DNA from: Blastomyces gilchristii SLH14081
Lineage: Eukaryota > Ascomycota > Eurotiomycetes > Onygenales > Ajellomycetaceae
Reading direction: 5' to 3'
Assembly (NCBI RefSeq): GCF_000003855.2
Contig: NW_003101682.1
Span: 4,119,632-4,183,631, forward strand
Length of the DNA: 64,000 nucleotides
Shown piece after piece: positions 1 to 13,156 of this stretch. Positions within the stretch are counted from its first letter, which is position 1. Every line of letters begins with the position of its first letter. A program made the position numbers and the translations under genes. Under the pieces are notes generated by a model that saw nothing but the letters and a program-made list of their open reading frames with translations, ran no database searches and was not told the origin of the DNA.

Positions 1-1942
1 AGAGCTTTATTACTATATTATCAGTGATCTGAATCAGACTGCAGCAATTCAGTGTAAACTGTGTGATTTCTAGAAGATTTAACACTTTCATGTGATAATT
101 ATATGTAAGGAAGAACAGACTTATATCTGTTAAAACAGTATCTCAGTCATTGATAATAACTTCAGTATGTAGAAGAAGATTATATCAGTTATCTTATAAA
201 TTGTTACAGAACTTATAAAGATAATTCTTTACTATCTGAATTATTCATTCTGATGTATTATCAGTTTCAGAGTGATAAGAAGTTGATAAATACTGTATAA
301 TCTTGAGAATTTGACAGATTCTTGTTCAGAGAGTACTTATGAATTAACAGTCTCAATCTGATACTATAGATCTCAGCAATTCATGCATTCAGTAGAATAA
401 GCTTTATAGAAAGACTTCAGTAACTTGTTCAGTGTTAATCTTATTATAAGATTCTACTATAACATCTTTACTCAATCAGTCAATAATAATCAGAATATTC
501 TTACAATTCTTACTCTCAGAGAGATCAATAGTGAAGTTAATTACTATATCTCATCAGATTCTATCAGAGATATTAAGTGATTTCAGTAGGCCTTTTCTAC
601 AGTTCTTTCATAAGATGATAAAAGAAAAACAGTTGCAGTTTCAGACAAAGTGTCTGATACTATTCAATATCTCAGATTAGTAAAATTCTTGAGAGATTAT
701 TTAATACAGTTATTCACAATCTGAATGACTGATTATATGTAAATCATGCATCTCTTATATTATTCAGATGTGTAGAGATTCAGAATAAGAGACTCAGTAT
801 TATTCATAGAATCACAGAGTCTTATTATCATTGATTAAGTATTCTGAGATATCAGTTCTTATATTTAGTTCTGATGAGAATCAGAGTGCTTCTTGATATA
901 CTGCTTCAGTGAGTGTTTAAAGAAGTCTATCAGTTTGAGCTGTTATACATCACAATTCATCTAGTGTAGATTCAGAAGAAATTGAGATATCAGTATCAGT
1001 GTTAGTTTGAAGAGAGAGTGTTCTAATCAGAGTAGTATGTATAGTGTTATAAGTGGTCTCATTATACTCAACTAGTATTTTCAGATCTAAGAGCCAGTGC
1101 TCTTGATTCATTCAGCAAGTATCTGTTACATCAGATAACATATCTTGCTCTTATTATAAGAGACCATCTGTCATCAAGTTCTGGCTGCTGAGGCAGTAGT
1201 GTATCATGAAATGAAAACAGCTTAATAGCTCAGATTATCACATCTGTCATTCAGTAAGCTTATAGATGATAGTGAAGTGTTTGAGAGTCTTATGATCTGT
1301 GATTATCTCAAATTTGAAGACACTTCAGAGCTCAGAGTCTCATTCTTCTAGATAGTATACTATTGCAGAAAGTGTCTTGTTATAGATCTCATAGTTGCAT
1401 TCAGCAGAGCTCAACTTCTTAGACATGAAGACACATGATTATAAGATATCTTTATTATCATATTATAATATAGCTTCTTCTGTAATATAGTCAGAGAAAT
1501 AAGCTTTAACAACTGTCTTACAATCAGAATCAAATATTATCAGCAGAGAGGTATTGATGAACATCTTCTTTATTTATATAAATGCAGCTTCAGTGTTCAC
1601 TGATCACTGAAATACTGAGTTCTTCTTGATAAGTTTCTTAAGTGATCTCATGATATCTGAGAAGTTTCATATAAATCATTAATAGAAGTTAGTAAATTCA
1701 ATAAAGCTGTATACATCTTTCACAGTATGTGAAGCTTCTCATTCAAGAATGATGAAGACTTTCTCAAAATTTATTCAAATTCTCTTATCAGCTTGTATGA
1801 TAAGATCTAGATATTTTATACTCTTAACTTTGAAATCACAATTGTCAATATCTATTAATAGCTCTGCTTCTTATAATTATTATAATACTCTTCACACATG
1901 TTTCTGATATTTCTTTCTGAATTCATCAGTGAAGATGAGAAT

Positions 1943-1954
1943 GTCATTCAGATA
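1943..1954 (-). other. Degenerate RT catalytic box of gypsy A0 (YLND)
   Basis: Minus-strand reading gives A-Y-L-N-D-I-L-I-F-T around this site. The first catalytic Asp of the gypsy YLDD box is Asn, a G-to-A change typical of RIP. Confidence 0.75.
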
Positions 1955-4567
1955 TGCAGATGCAAACTCATTAAGAAAATCTCAGAGTGCTCAGTTGATC
2001 CACTTCTGAAATATACTAGAGGTGTTAGCCAGTTCAAAGAATGTGAATACTTATTCAAAGAGATCATAACATGTTTAAAATACTGTAAGTCATTCATCTT
2101 CTTCAGTGATACAAATCTTATGAAATATAGTGATAATATCTAGTTTTATAAATTATTAAGCTTGTCTGATGCATGCTAGAGTTTTGTTGATAAGAGATAA
2201 AAAATAACAACCTTTCTTTATTAATCTGTTCAGTCCTTAATAGTTCACACAGAATCAGAGTTCTTCATCTGATTTCTTTGCAAAGAGAATAGAAGCTGCA
2301 GCAGAAGAGTTATTAATATATATCAATTTCTTATTCAACAGATCATTGAGTGTCTTCTGAAGAAGAAGAAGTTCATCTTGAGACATATTATAAAGAGAGT
2401 CTTATGATGATTCAGAATTCTTATCATTCTTCTTTTCTAACTTGATACTATGATTCACTTCTGAGCCTTGTAAGAAGAGTATATTCATAATATTATCTTG
2501 TTGAAAGATATGTAGATATTCATGATATTATTGAGAGAGTTTTGTATGAGAATCTGTTATTATAGTACAGAATAACTTCTCTAGAGCTTTGTTAATATCA
2601 GTCAGACTGATGAAATAGATTACTATATAATTCTGCTATCAGTGACTTTGTCAGTATTCTCATCAATGACTTCTTTTTTGAAGCATTTTATAATCATTGA
2701 CAGAGATCTGTGTAAGATTCATAGTCTTGTGAATATCATCTTTGTGAATCCTATCATTCTTAGAGAATATTAAGCTCCTGTTTTAAGTATTTAATAAGAT
2801 GTCTTATTCAGATAGCCAGGCAAGTCCTGGCATAAGATTATAGTCAAGATTATTAACTTTGTATATATAAGTATCTTCACATTGATATCATCTGATATCT
2901 ATGTTTAGTTTCATGATGTAACAGGTGTGAATGTCTTTTGAATCATCAAATCCTGCAAGAAGTCAGGGTTTTGATAAGAGAATATACTGAAGATTATAAT
3001 ATCTTACAACTGAAGAATTAATCATTGTATAGTAACATAGATCACTGTCTATCATGACTTTCATATTATACATGTTATCAATCACAGTAGATACAAGAAT
3101 CACATTCATTGTTATTTTCTCTTCAAATCATTATCATCTGACCTCTTCAAGCTCCTGTTTGCAAATCTGAACAGAAGCTAATCTGTTCTCTGTTTTATTG
3201 AGATATTCTCATAGTCATCTTCTGAATCTTTCTTCAATGTAATGTGATTGACACAGACTTCTGATGTTAATCTTTCAATTAAATAAGAAGATACATAGAC
3301 TGATCAGCAGTTGAAAGTGATATGTTCTAGTCAGTTACAATTGATACACACCTCTCATTGACATTGATCAGTGACTTCTTCAGTCATGATTCTGAAGACT
3401 CAGAAGCCTGTTCAGACAGCAGAAACCTTTATTTATGTATAGACATTTGAGTTCACACAATTCATAACGTATTCATTGTTATTCTTTGATGCAGATATAC
3501 AAGTGGCTAAGATATAACATCTTCTGCCACTGTTCTGTATACTCTTAAGATTGATAAGACAGTCATTCGATGTTTGAAGTTGTGTGCAGACACCTTCCTA
3601 AGTCTAGTCTTCATCTACACTTATTAGAGCCTGTAGAAGTTCAAAAGTTAGTGTCTTCTTGAGCATGCTAATTTTTATTCTATTCTTTCAAGATTGATCA
3701 TGTGCTTCTAGAATCTTGATGTCAAAATCAGGGATGAATGTTATGAGAGAAGTATTTCTCTGTCAGACACTATGTAATCAATCTAATGTCTTCTGTTGTA
3801 TAGTAGTGTGTTAGAACAGAACATTGAGATGTTTGATGATATTGTCTGATATATGTAATATCAGTTCACATGTCTTCATTCATGAATAGAACTTCTATCT
3901 CACGCGATTCTTCAATTCATCATTGATATATCAACCTTGATTAGTTAATGAACTGATGACATCTTCATCTACACTTAGTTTCACAAGCATTTTCAATCTT
4001 CATGATGAATACAGAGTGAGATCAGAAGTATTAAAATATGTGAGAGTGTCTAGATATTTCTTCAGCACTTATATCATATTTATATCTAATTTAGTCAGTG
4101 TTGAAATTGCTTATGCAGAGGTTTCTATTTGAGATAATCATTGAATTTTCTCATATTAGTATTGTTGAGTTGAATGCATATCAGCTCTCTGTTGCTGTTG
4201 TAATTTCAACATTACTCAGAGTCACTGTGGCACTGTATCTATGCTCATGTTCAAGAGTTCTCTCATATTATCATTAGACATAGTTATATTGTTCATCAGA
4301 TATGTGATATCTGCAAAATCAGAAGAAATGTAATCATATGAATCTCTCATACATCTAAGGTGTCAGAACTCTCAGATCTTTCACTAATATTCTCTTTATG
4401 AAATCTTGTTGCAGGGTCAGAGTGACTGATAAGCAAGCTTCTATCTAGAGACTTAGTGTTCACTTAACTGTTTGATCATTTCTCTATTTCTTACACATTG
4501 TTACATGTTCAGATATCTTCTCAATGAATAATTGTTTCTAATAAGAAGATGATGAACATTTTTCAAG

Positions 4568-4862
4568 TGTAAGAGATCTACACTGAATAGATTGATATTA
4601 TATTTAAAGGTCTTATTTAACAAAGTGAAAAATATTAAAGAAGGAAAGAAAAGAGAAAGTGCAAGAATCAGTGATCAGAGTGGATATTTATACGCATACA
4701 CAGTAGTGTACACAGTGGAGCTTCGGGGCCGAAGAATAGAAATTCCATGGGTTTTTTGACAGAGGATCAGCGATCAAGAATGACCGAGAATTGAAGCTTT
4801 CAGCGGAATCTATGAAGTGTAATGGAATAGTTCATATGATTGATCGGGCGCAGCCCGCCACA
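4568..4862 (-). repeat. 5' LTR of gypsy A0 (295 bp)
   Basis: On the minus strand it begins TGTGGCGGGCTGCGC and ends CTTACA, matching the LTR ends of A1, A2 and A3. It is one of the less mutated LTRs: CpG-containing pieces survive around 4725-4860 while the element body to its left has none. Confidence 0.85.
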
Positions 4863-5742
4863 ATAAGTATCTGATCTGAACTCTGAGCTCTGTGTTATCT
4901 GAAACAGCAGCACTTGCCTGATGAGTACTACACACAATCTCACTTCTGAAAAGAGAAGGCTAATGTGACAGGCTGCATCTAGTCAATTATATAGACTATT
5001 TCATTACACTTCATAGATTTCTGCTGCAAGCTTTAATTCTCAGTCACTGATTCTCAGCTGAAAAATTCATGAAATTTCTATTCTGTTGCTCTGAAGCTTA
5101 GACTGACCGTGTGACTGTGTCTGAGACCAGAACCAGAATATTTAATAATCTCATTATCAATTTGACTGATTTCATTACACAGTTTTAAGATTAGATAGTA
5201 GTCTTATACTATCTTAATAAGACTTACTGTCTACTCTTATCATATTTTTTAAATGAGATCATGATTTTCACTTCTCAATTTAAATTCTTCTTATTGCTTT
5301 AAATGACTTTAAATCTTATTTGAGTGTTATCAAAAAGTGTTACTTGAGAAAAAATTAAAAATATTCTAAAAAAACCCTTGACATGTCTAAAAATAGTAAC
5401 TTTATGCTAAGAATAAGACTAAAAGAAATCAATTAAAACCATCTTCTTATTTTTTCTAAGTCATAGTCTCATTTTAAGATCTGATAAATAGTCACTTTGA
5501 ATGATTTTTTAATAAGTAGTCCCAGTGAGATTCATGTCAAGAAATGTATGATATCAGACTAAATGAGATTAAATGTGAAATTCATAGTTCTAGCGGTCAG
5601 TCTACTGAAGCTTCACTGTATACACATATAAATATTCACTTCAATCACTGATTACTGCACTTTCTCTTTTTTACTTCTCTAACATTTTCCACTTTTGTTG
5701 TATAAAACCGATATATTAATATCAATCTATTCAGCGTAGATC
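4863..5742 (+). mobile_element. 3' end of gypsy family A, copy A0' (plus strand)
   Basis: 4863-4963 matches the last internal bases of A1 and A2, ending in a purine tract (AAAAGAGAAGG). An LTR begins at about 4964 (TGTGACAGGCTGC). This 3' LTR is split twice: by a MITE at 5099-5604 and by gypsy C1 at 5743. Its last bases (TCTTACA) reappear at 34740-34746, on the far side of C1. The 5' part of the element lies to the left of A0, outside the window. Confidence 0.8.
5099..5604. mobile_element. hAT-derived MITE, copy 1 (506 bp)
   Basis: Starts TAGACTGACCGTGTGAC and ends GGTCAGTCTA, so the terminal inverted repeats share TAGACTG. It is flanked by a perfect 8-bp duplication, CTGAAGCT, at 5091-5098 and 5605-5612, within the LTR motif CTGAAGCTTCACTG of gypsy A. 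It carries no coding sequence. Its right-hand ~100 bp matches the right end of the long hAT elements at 32895 and 54890, so it is probably a deletion derivative mobilised by their transposase. Confidence 0.88.
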
Positions 5743-5918
5743 TGTAAGAATAAGTGCTCGCAGGCAATTATTCGGGTGTTTGCAGCTTGACGTGATATGT
5801 ACTGTTAACCACTAGAAGTATTCACAGTAAAAAGATAAATATAGAGGTCAAATGTATAATAGCATTCAAGCTGAGTTGTGAATAGTATCCGTGAACTTCA
5901 GTCTATATAGTTGTGTAT
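5743..5918 (-). repeat. Truncated 3' LTR of gypsy C1
   Basis: Matches the outer ~175 bp of the C2 LTR at 57448, then jumps to internal sequence (the TTCTTATTCTTATAAACTG motif also found at 58375). The part of the LTR nearest the body is deleted. Confidence 0.75.
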
Positions 5919-7913
5919 ATGTTCTTATTCTTATAAACTGTGAGTATTCTCATTTATCTGTGAAGTGTTTTTATTCAGATAATAGACAGAGAGTATTTCT
6001 GACAATATCTGTGTATTAGTTCAAGAACTTCTCAAGAATAAAGATTTTTTTAATTTTAATATCTTTATAAATAATGTCTAGCTGCTACTGAGCTTCTTAT
6101 AAGTGTCTCTGTGACTTCTCTAGTCACTTTTTACTGACTGAGAAAGCAGTGATATTATTATCTATGACAGTGTCTTTATTCTTCTCAGATCTGTCACTGC
6201 ACTCAATCTTCAGATCAGCAGTTACCTCTGTGTCTTTCTCAGGCCAGTTTCTGACTCTCAGCAGTGCAGATCTGCTCTTTACTGTAAGTCTCTCTATAAG
6301 TAATTTCTTACAGACTCTAGTTAATAGTTTCTGTGAAGCTTCTAATGCTGTCAGTACTCTCTGCAGCTCTGTTAGTCTATAATCAGTCTCTCTCTATCTG
6401 TATGATATCTGATCAGATACATGCAAATATATCTAGATTCTCTATCAACAGTTCTCATGCTGCAGAACATTTTTACAATTCAGACATTAATAGAAGATAA
6501 GTTTTCAGATATCTGTAAAATTTGAGTAATTAAGACAATGTAAATACTATGAATTTATGATAGAAGTTAGTCTGAATAGATGAGCTCTCTCTCTATGTCT
6601 CAATGATTTTCAGACTGAATATTTCAGTAAAACTGACAAAGTGACTACAGCTTTATAAGAGATATCTGATTACATATATAGATAATTAGTTCTCAAAACT
6701 CTGCTACAACTGTACATACTCTTATATCTGACTTTCTTAGAGTCTGTATATTTCTGATAATCTTTGTGTCAAATATAATAATTATTTGTACTATGAATAT
6801 AATACTCTTTACTTCTTTAAAGAGAAGAATTGATAGTTATGAGAAGATTAAGTGTTATAGATATTAAGAATATAAGTATGAATTTTCTTTGTTTTTTCTT
6901 TATTAGTCTCTAAATTATGTTTATAGCTCTGTTTTTATTTTTCTTTATTTTTATCTTTAATAATAATACAATTTCTTCTTTTCTTTTTATACACTGTGAT
7001 CTGTTCATCTCAGTAGAAACTCATCATCTTTATAGACTAGAATTTGTAAATAACAGTGTTAATATCTTTATTATAACTAGATTCTTAGTGAAGACTGTAT
7101 TATTCTGACTTATCAGAATTTATAATATAAAAGTTATATCTCAGCTTCTGCAGATATCTTATCTATCTGAATAGTTCTTAAGTGAACTTATTCATCTTAT
7201 CAGAATACTCTTATCACTGAATGTTGAATCAGAGCTTATAATCTTACTTCTCTGAGATAATAATTTCTTTAATCTGATATTCTCTTTCACTCTTTAATAC
7301 TTTGAGAACAGAGTAATGAGTCACAGAGTTCTCTTCTAACACTTTCTTATATTTACAGAGTAAAGAGATATAAGAAATATTATATATCTGTAACTCAGAT
7401 AACAGTTTCAATCTGTAAAACTGTGAACTAACTTTTATTATAATCTTATAAGACTCTGTCTGTAAGAGATTTAGTCTCTTACTAGATCTTTATATAATAA
7501 TATTTTTCAGACTTAGTCAGACTTTATCATCTTTCTTAAAACTCTTTATAATATACTTAGAGTTATAGTATCTCTTTTAATACTCTTGAGTCTTTCTCAA
7601 GAATTCACAGACTTTGTTCTGAATATTCTCAATTCTCTCAGTCTGTTAACAGATATCATCACACTCTATAGTATACTCTTGCAGATTTATTAAGATTATC
7701 TATGAGTGAGTCTCAGTGAGTATCTCAAAGAGAGTTTTATCTGTACTAATATACTTTGAGTTGTTATATATAAACTCTGTGAGTAATAATCAATGTATTC
7801 AGTTATTTTAATTGTAATTAACAAAGCACTACAGATACTGTTTTAATATACTTATCAGATATTCTATCTGATTATCTGTCTGTTAATGAAAAGCTGTGCT
7901 TAGATCTTATGAG

Positions 7914-8570
7914 TAGACTGACCGTGTGACCGTGTCTGGGACCAGGACCAGATTTTTTGATTGTTTCATTACCAATTCAACTGATCTCATTACACAGTTT
8001 TAACATTAGATAGTAGTCTCATACTGTCTCAGTGGGACTTACTGTCTACTCTTGTCACATTTTCCAAATGAGACCATGATTTCCACTTCTCAATTTAAAT
8101 TATTTTTATTGCTTTAAATGACTTTAAATCTCATTTGAGTGTTATCAAAAAGCGTTACTTTTTAAAAAATTAAATAGTCTAAAAAAACTGTAAATGTCTA
8201 AAATAGTAACTTTATGCCAAGAATGAGACTAATGGGAAATTACAACCTCATGTCAAGTTCCCGTCCGCAATGACGTTGTATGTATGATGCAGGGAAGAGC
8301 GCCCAGCGCCATAACGTAACNNNNNNNNNNNNNNNNNNNNNNNNNNNNNNNNNNNNNNNNNNNNNNNNNNNNNNNNNNNNNNNNNNNNNNNNNNNNNNNN
8401 NNNNNNNNNNNNNNNNNNNNCATTTTTCAAGTCATGGTTTCATTTAAGATCGATAAATAGTCACTTTACATGTTTTTTGATAAGCCAGTCCCAGCGGGAT
8501 TCACGCAGAAATGTATAAACCAGACCAAATGGGATCAAATGTGAAATTCATGGTCTCAACGGCCAGTCTA
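7914..8570. mobile_element. hAT-derived MITE, copy 2 (contains an assembly gap)
   Basis: Begins TAGACTGACCGTGTGAC and ends GGCCAGTCTA. It is flanked by a perfect 8-bp duplication, CTTATGAG (7906-7913 and 8571-8578). The empty site is visible in gypsy C2 near 60352 (single CTCACAAG). It is inserted in the integrase region of C1. Bases 8236-8320 have no counterpart in MITE copy 1, are GC-rich and abut a run of exactly 100 N. Confidence 0.88.
8321..8420. other. Assembly gap (100 N)
   Basis: Exactly 100 unknown bases, the usual placeholder for a gap of unknown size. Confidence 0.99.
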
Positions 8571-10588
8571 CTTATGAGATCTTCAGTATAGTTATTAGAT
8601 CAGATCAGAACTTTCTCACAAAAATTAATTCTCTGTCTGAGACAATGTTAATAAGTAACTCATATCATCAGATTACATCACAGATGAAAATATAAGTTAA
8701 ATTCTTTGACTTTAACATCTTATAAATGAGTATAAAGTGTGTTATCTTAGTAAAGTAATCTACTATTATCAGCACACTGTTAAAGCAGGTATTATATATG
8801 TTCTTACTTTCAGAATATCTTATAAGAATGTTCATTTCTAGGTGTTTTCAAGGTTTGTACAGAATGAGTAGAGAAGTAGATTCTTTATATAATCTGAACT
8901 ACACTATCTATGAATTCTGATAAATAGTATAAGAATTTACTATCTTCTTCACAAGCTCTTATATCTTTGATCAGATGTATTTTCTTATAAATAACTTATA
9001 AGTTCTAGTATCTGTAAAATAACTTACTAGAGAAGAGTTATAATATCTTTTAATAAGTTCTATATATAGAAACTTATTTATAGATATATAAATTCAGCTC
9101 TCTCTTTATAACATATTATTTAAGTCTCTTTAATTCTTTATTTCTGCAGGATTAATCTCTATTATAAGCAGTTTCTGAATATACTGAGTATATTTATTCT
9201 TTAGTTATAGTTCTGATAATCTGAACAGAAGATTTTATAAAGATTTATACTCTATTTTCTTCTATATCAGGTCTTCTGCAGTGCTTGTCAAAGTCTGTAA
9301 ACTCTTCAGATTATAGATACTCTCTTCAAGAATTCTTATAAAGATTCTCAGAGTGTTGACTCTCAGTGTTATAGAGAGTAGTTGTACAGACTTCTTCTCT
9401 CTCTCTCTTCTCTTCTTTTATAAGAAATTCAGAGACTCTTCAGTTAATCTCTTTACAATACTTAGTCTAAGTATTTTATAAAGCTTTTCTATCTTCTCTA
9501 GTCTCTCTGTATCTGTTATTCTGATTTTCTTGATATAGTCAGATCTGTGAGAGAGTTCATCTACTGAGTTCTTAGTTCTCTTGATATACTCTATCTTGAA
9601 TCAAAACTCACTCAGTCTCTGAGCTCAGTGAATCTGCTGCTATGAGAGTTTCTTAATTGAAGTAAACTATTATAAGCTATTATAATCAGTTCTAATAATA
9701 ATCACTATTACAAGAGTCTTAAAGTAGTAATATTAGTGATGAAAGAATTTTAATATCATAAGAAGCTTCTGATTATGAATACTATAGTTGATCTTTATAA
9801 GTTATATCTTTTATAAGAAAAAGATCACTGAAACTCAGTTCTCATTTAACTATAGTTATAAGACTTTTTCTGAAATTATAAAGAAGAAGATATCTGTCTT
9901 TAATCTGATTAAGAGTAAGAAATCAAAGTGAAACAGTATCACTGTGTCTGTGAATATCTATTTTAATCTTATCAAGACTCTGTAAGTTTCTGAGATAAGA
10001 AAGTTCTTACAGTTCTTTCTTCTTAATAATCTTTTCATTCTTTATTTATAAGATGACTTCTTCTTATTTTCACTCTTCAGTATGTCTGTAAGAGCTAAGA
10101 AGATTCTTATAAATACAAAGATAAATCACTTATAGAAATTCACAAAGTTCAAAAAGATCTGAATATTGTGAATACTAGTTAAGTTTAATTATGATAGAAT
10201 AGTTTTAATCTACAAAGATTTCATCTGAATATCATTTACAATAATTAAACATTCTAGGAAATTAATCTGATAAGCACTGAAGTTGTACTTTGTGAGTTTA
10301 ATATACAGTTCTGTCTTATCTAAGATCTTTAACACAGTTTACATATACTCAGTGTGTTCTTTCTTTTTCACAGAGTACATCATCACATCATTTATATATA
10401 TTATTATAAAGACATTTAGATATGTATAAAGGATTTTATTTCATAAAAGACTGAAATACTGCAGAAGTATTAGTCAAACTAAAAGATATTACTAAATATT
10501 CAAATAATCTCAGTGCAGTTCTAAAGACAGTCTTTCATTCATTTGTAGACTGTATTTACAGCTATGTATATATATTAATCATATTCAG

Positions 10589-10795
10589 TTATATGAATAT
10601 AACAGCTTCTACAAGACAGTTGATTACATTCTTAATCAGAGATAGAGAATAGTAACTCTTTATAGTCTTGAACTTCAGTTTATAGTAGTTTATATATAAT
10701 CTGAGATCTTTATTCTTCTTCTTTATGAATATTACAGAGGCTTCTGTGAAGCTCTGTAAAGATTGAATAAAGTCATTCTTTAGATTCTTCTTCAT
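10589..10795 (-). pseudogene. RT fragment of gypsy C1
   Basis: The minus-strand reading contains KDLRLYINYYKLKFKTIK followed by a SYYSLSLI stretch. This aligns with the gypsy RT block K-x-LRLCIDYRxLNxxTIKNRYPLPLI; Asp-to-Asn and Arg/Pro losses fit RIP. It is a remnant and not an expressed gene. Confidence 0.75.
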
Positions 10796-11460
10796 ATAAG
10801 TCTGCTAGATCTCTATTGCATAATGAGAGAGCTTATAGATTAGTTCTCAGAAGAGTTTCTGTTCTTTCATTAAATCTATTATCAGATTCTTCTTATAATG
10901 AGATAAAAGCTTAGCTATCTTAGCTGAACTGAATATCTCTGCAAGATCTTGATATTTCTCTGATATCTGAAGCTCGGTTTTCATAACTATGAAGTTCTCA
11001 GACATTTATAAAGTTATCATATAGATAAGGTTGTCTTCTCTAATCAACTCTGCAGTATTAACTGATTTTATATCTGTAAGTAAGTCTAGACTGACCGTGT
11101 GACTGTTTCTGAAACCAGGATCAAACTTTACAGTTGTCACGTTGTCTAAAAGTACTTCTGATTATGATTTGTGTTCATTATATTGATTTCAAATCATGTT
11201 ATTTCAAATATTAAAGGTTTCAGATGTATTTTTCAAATAAAAATCTAGTCTCAGATAAAGAATATATTTAAATTCTTAGTGACATTTTCATTCTGATCTC
11301 ATTATTGAGAATGACACTAAATAAGATTATAAACTCATTTCTCACTTACATAATATCATAACATCATACTCATTTGTTAAAAATTCAATAGAGAGTGTTA
11401 TTAAATATCATTACTTTTCTAAACACAGATTATAATTTATATAATTTTAATTATAAAAAA

Positions 11461-11575
11461 ATATAAAATACAAAAAAAAAAACAAAAAAACAAAAAATAA
11501 AATAAAAATAAGAAAAAATGACAATGAAAAAAAAAAGAGAAAGAAAAAAACAAAAAATAAAAATAAAAAAAATCA
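11461..11575. repeat. A-rich low-complexity tract in hAT1
   Basis: Runs of A broken by single C, G or T. The same tract occurs at about 49470-49585 in hAT2, so it belongs to the transposon. Confidence 0.8.
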
Positions 11576-12483
11576 AGATCACAGAGCTGTAATACTCTTA
11601 AAATACTTACTTCTCAGAGTCTTTGCAATATTCATTATTAACTGTGTATTTCTCACAGTGAGAGTAATACAGCTGTAATAAGTCATTGTCTTAATATTAT
11701 CTAATAAATAATCAGTATATATCTGTATAACTGTGAATAATTAGCAAATATACACTTAAAAAGTGTGATCAGAGTGAACTCTGCTATCACTTGAATAATA
11801 TTAAGAGCAGAATGCTGAAATCAATGATTTCTCTCATTGATTTCACAGATAAGATGTGTGAAGATAATCTTGAGAAATATAAAATTCTCTGACTTCTGAT
11901 AAAAACAAATCTCACAGAGAGACTCTATTTTCATGATATCAGAGACTGAGTGTTATTAAAAAGAATTACTTTTATACAATGTATATACACTTACTACAGT
12001 CATTCATTCTCTACACATGTGACTGAGAGTTACAGCTTTTTCAGACTGCACAGCTCTCTCTGAGAGGCTGCTGCTGATTTACAAGTTACACAGTCTTTCA
12101 GTTCAGCATGTACTGCATGTATGCAGCTCTGCATGCTGTGACTGTGTTAGTCATTATAGTCTAATGTGATACTCACTTTTCACCGGCCATGTTTTGTTTG
12201 ATTGAGAGGAAGAGAGAGGATGTGACTGCTGTTTTATTTGAAGAAGAGATGAGTAATTGAATCTGTAGAAGATCATTTAATTTCTTCTGTATTTGAAATT
12301 TGATTAGTCTATACTCTTCAATTTGAGAGTTTCTGAGAGTATTTTAATAGTTTTCATATTGGCTTAAAATTAGTGATTAATTGAGGAAGAGAAAAGAGAG
12401 AAGAAAGAAATGAGAATAACTTATCTTTATAATATGAAAACAGAGAATTGCTGTAACTATTCACTCTAGTAACAAAGATCTGT

Positions 12484-12930
12484 CGAGCACTCAACAAGCT
12501 TATGATAAAGAATGAATACTCAATGCATTATAACGCTCCACCACGAACTCGCTCGATTTTTTGAATAAGAACCCGCTGATAGATCCATTGAAAAGCCCTC
12601 GATCATATGAGCATCTTGACCCCATCGCCGACCGCATACCCCGTGTGGTGGTGGAGTTATTCAGCCAAACATGAACCAGATGTTTTTCAAAACTCCTGTG
12701 TGGAATTATCCCCTGTTCTCCCCTATCACACCACAACCCCAGGCCAAATTGCCATATAAATTGTAAGATGAAAAGACCTAGCCATATGCATTAATCTTCT
12801 CAATTTTGAAAGATCCTCAATCTGGAATTGTGAAGATATCTGAGAAGTGATATCTGTGAAAACCCTGTTCATCTTTGATGTTTCAAAACATCAATGCCAA
12901 GTCTCATCCTTGTACCGCCCTTTTCAATCT
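12484..12930. other. Unmutated GC-normal block at the 5' end of LINE1
   Basis: CpG, CC and GG are frequent here (for example CGCTCCACCACGAACTCGC), in sharp contrast to everything around it. It lies inside the 13-bp target duplication and so arrived with the LINE. No known protein is recognised in any frame; the longest minus-strand ORF (12500-12736, 78 codons) has no family signature. It may be a transduced or chimeric single-copy host fragment that escaped RIP because it is not repeated. Confidence 0.6.
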
Positions 12931-13156
12931 GGCCCATACCTGACAGAAAAATATAAAAAGATATCTTGATAATAATATCAAGTATATAATTAACAGACAC
13001 TTCTGAAGTGCAATCTCTATGAATACTCTGTCTGTCTTCAGTGTATCTAGACATCAATATCAAGTCTCACTCTTGTATTATCTCTCTTAATCTAGCTCAT
13101 TCTCAGCAGAATAATACAAAAAGATATCTTGACAACAGTACTTGATATATAATCAG
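12836..13156. repeat. Two tandem ~160-bp units, one spared and one mutated
   Basis: Unit 1 (about 12836-12996) and unit 2 (about 12997-13156) share anchors such as ACATCAAT-GCCAAGTCTCA / ACATCAAT-ATCAAGTCTCA and AAAAAGATATCTTGA. Unit 1 keeps CpC/CpG-rich stretches; the same places in unit 2 are T/A-rich. Confidence 0.7.

Larger units (their letters stand above)
1..4862 (-). mobile_element. Ty3/gypsy family A, copy A0 (minus strand, 3' part beyond the window)
   Basis: Reading the minus strand from 4862 gives an LTR, then a gag-to-pol order that runs off the left edge. The sequence is the reverse complement of the region that precedes and includes RT in copies A1 and A2. It is full of stop codons, mostly TGA where tryptophan is expected, so it is not translatable. 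The RT catalytic box reads YLND at 1943-1954 (family: YLDD). The element abuts plus-strand gypsy-A sequence at 4863, so it appears to be inserted inside another copy of its own family (A0'). Its second LTR and target duplication lie outside the window. Confidence 0.85.

Noticed and set aside
1898..2143. 81-codon plus-strand ORF, also seen mirrored at 28049-28294 on the minus strand
   Set aside because: Both are antisense to the RT region of gypsy A. The sense strand carries the YLDD-type box.
7914..8570. Tc1/mariner element because TA flanks both ends
   Set aside because: The TA is part of the terminal repeat TAGACTG. The duplicated target is 8 bp, and the empty site in gypsy C2 confirms that.
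12500..12736. 78-codon ORF in the clean block as a host gene
   Set aside because: No recognisable family, start context or intron signals; chance ORF length is plausible.
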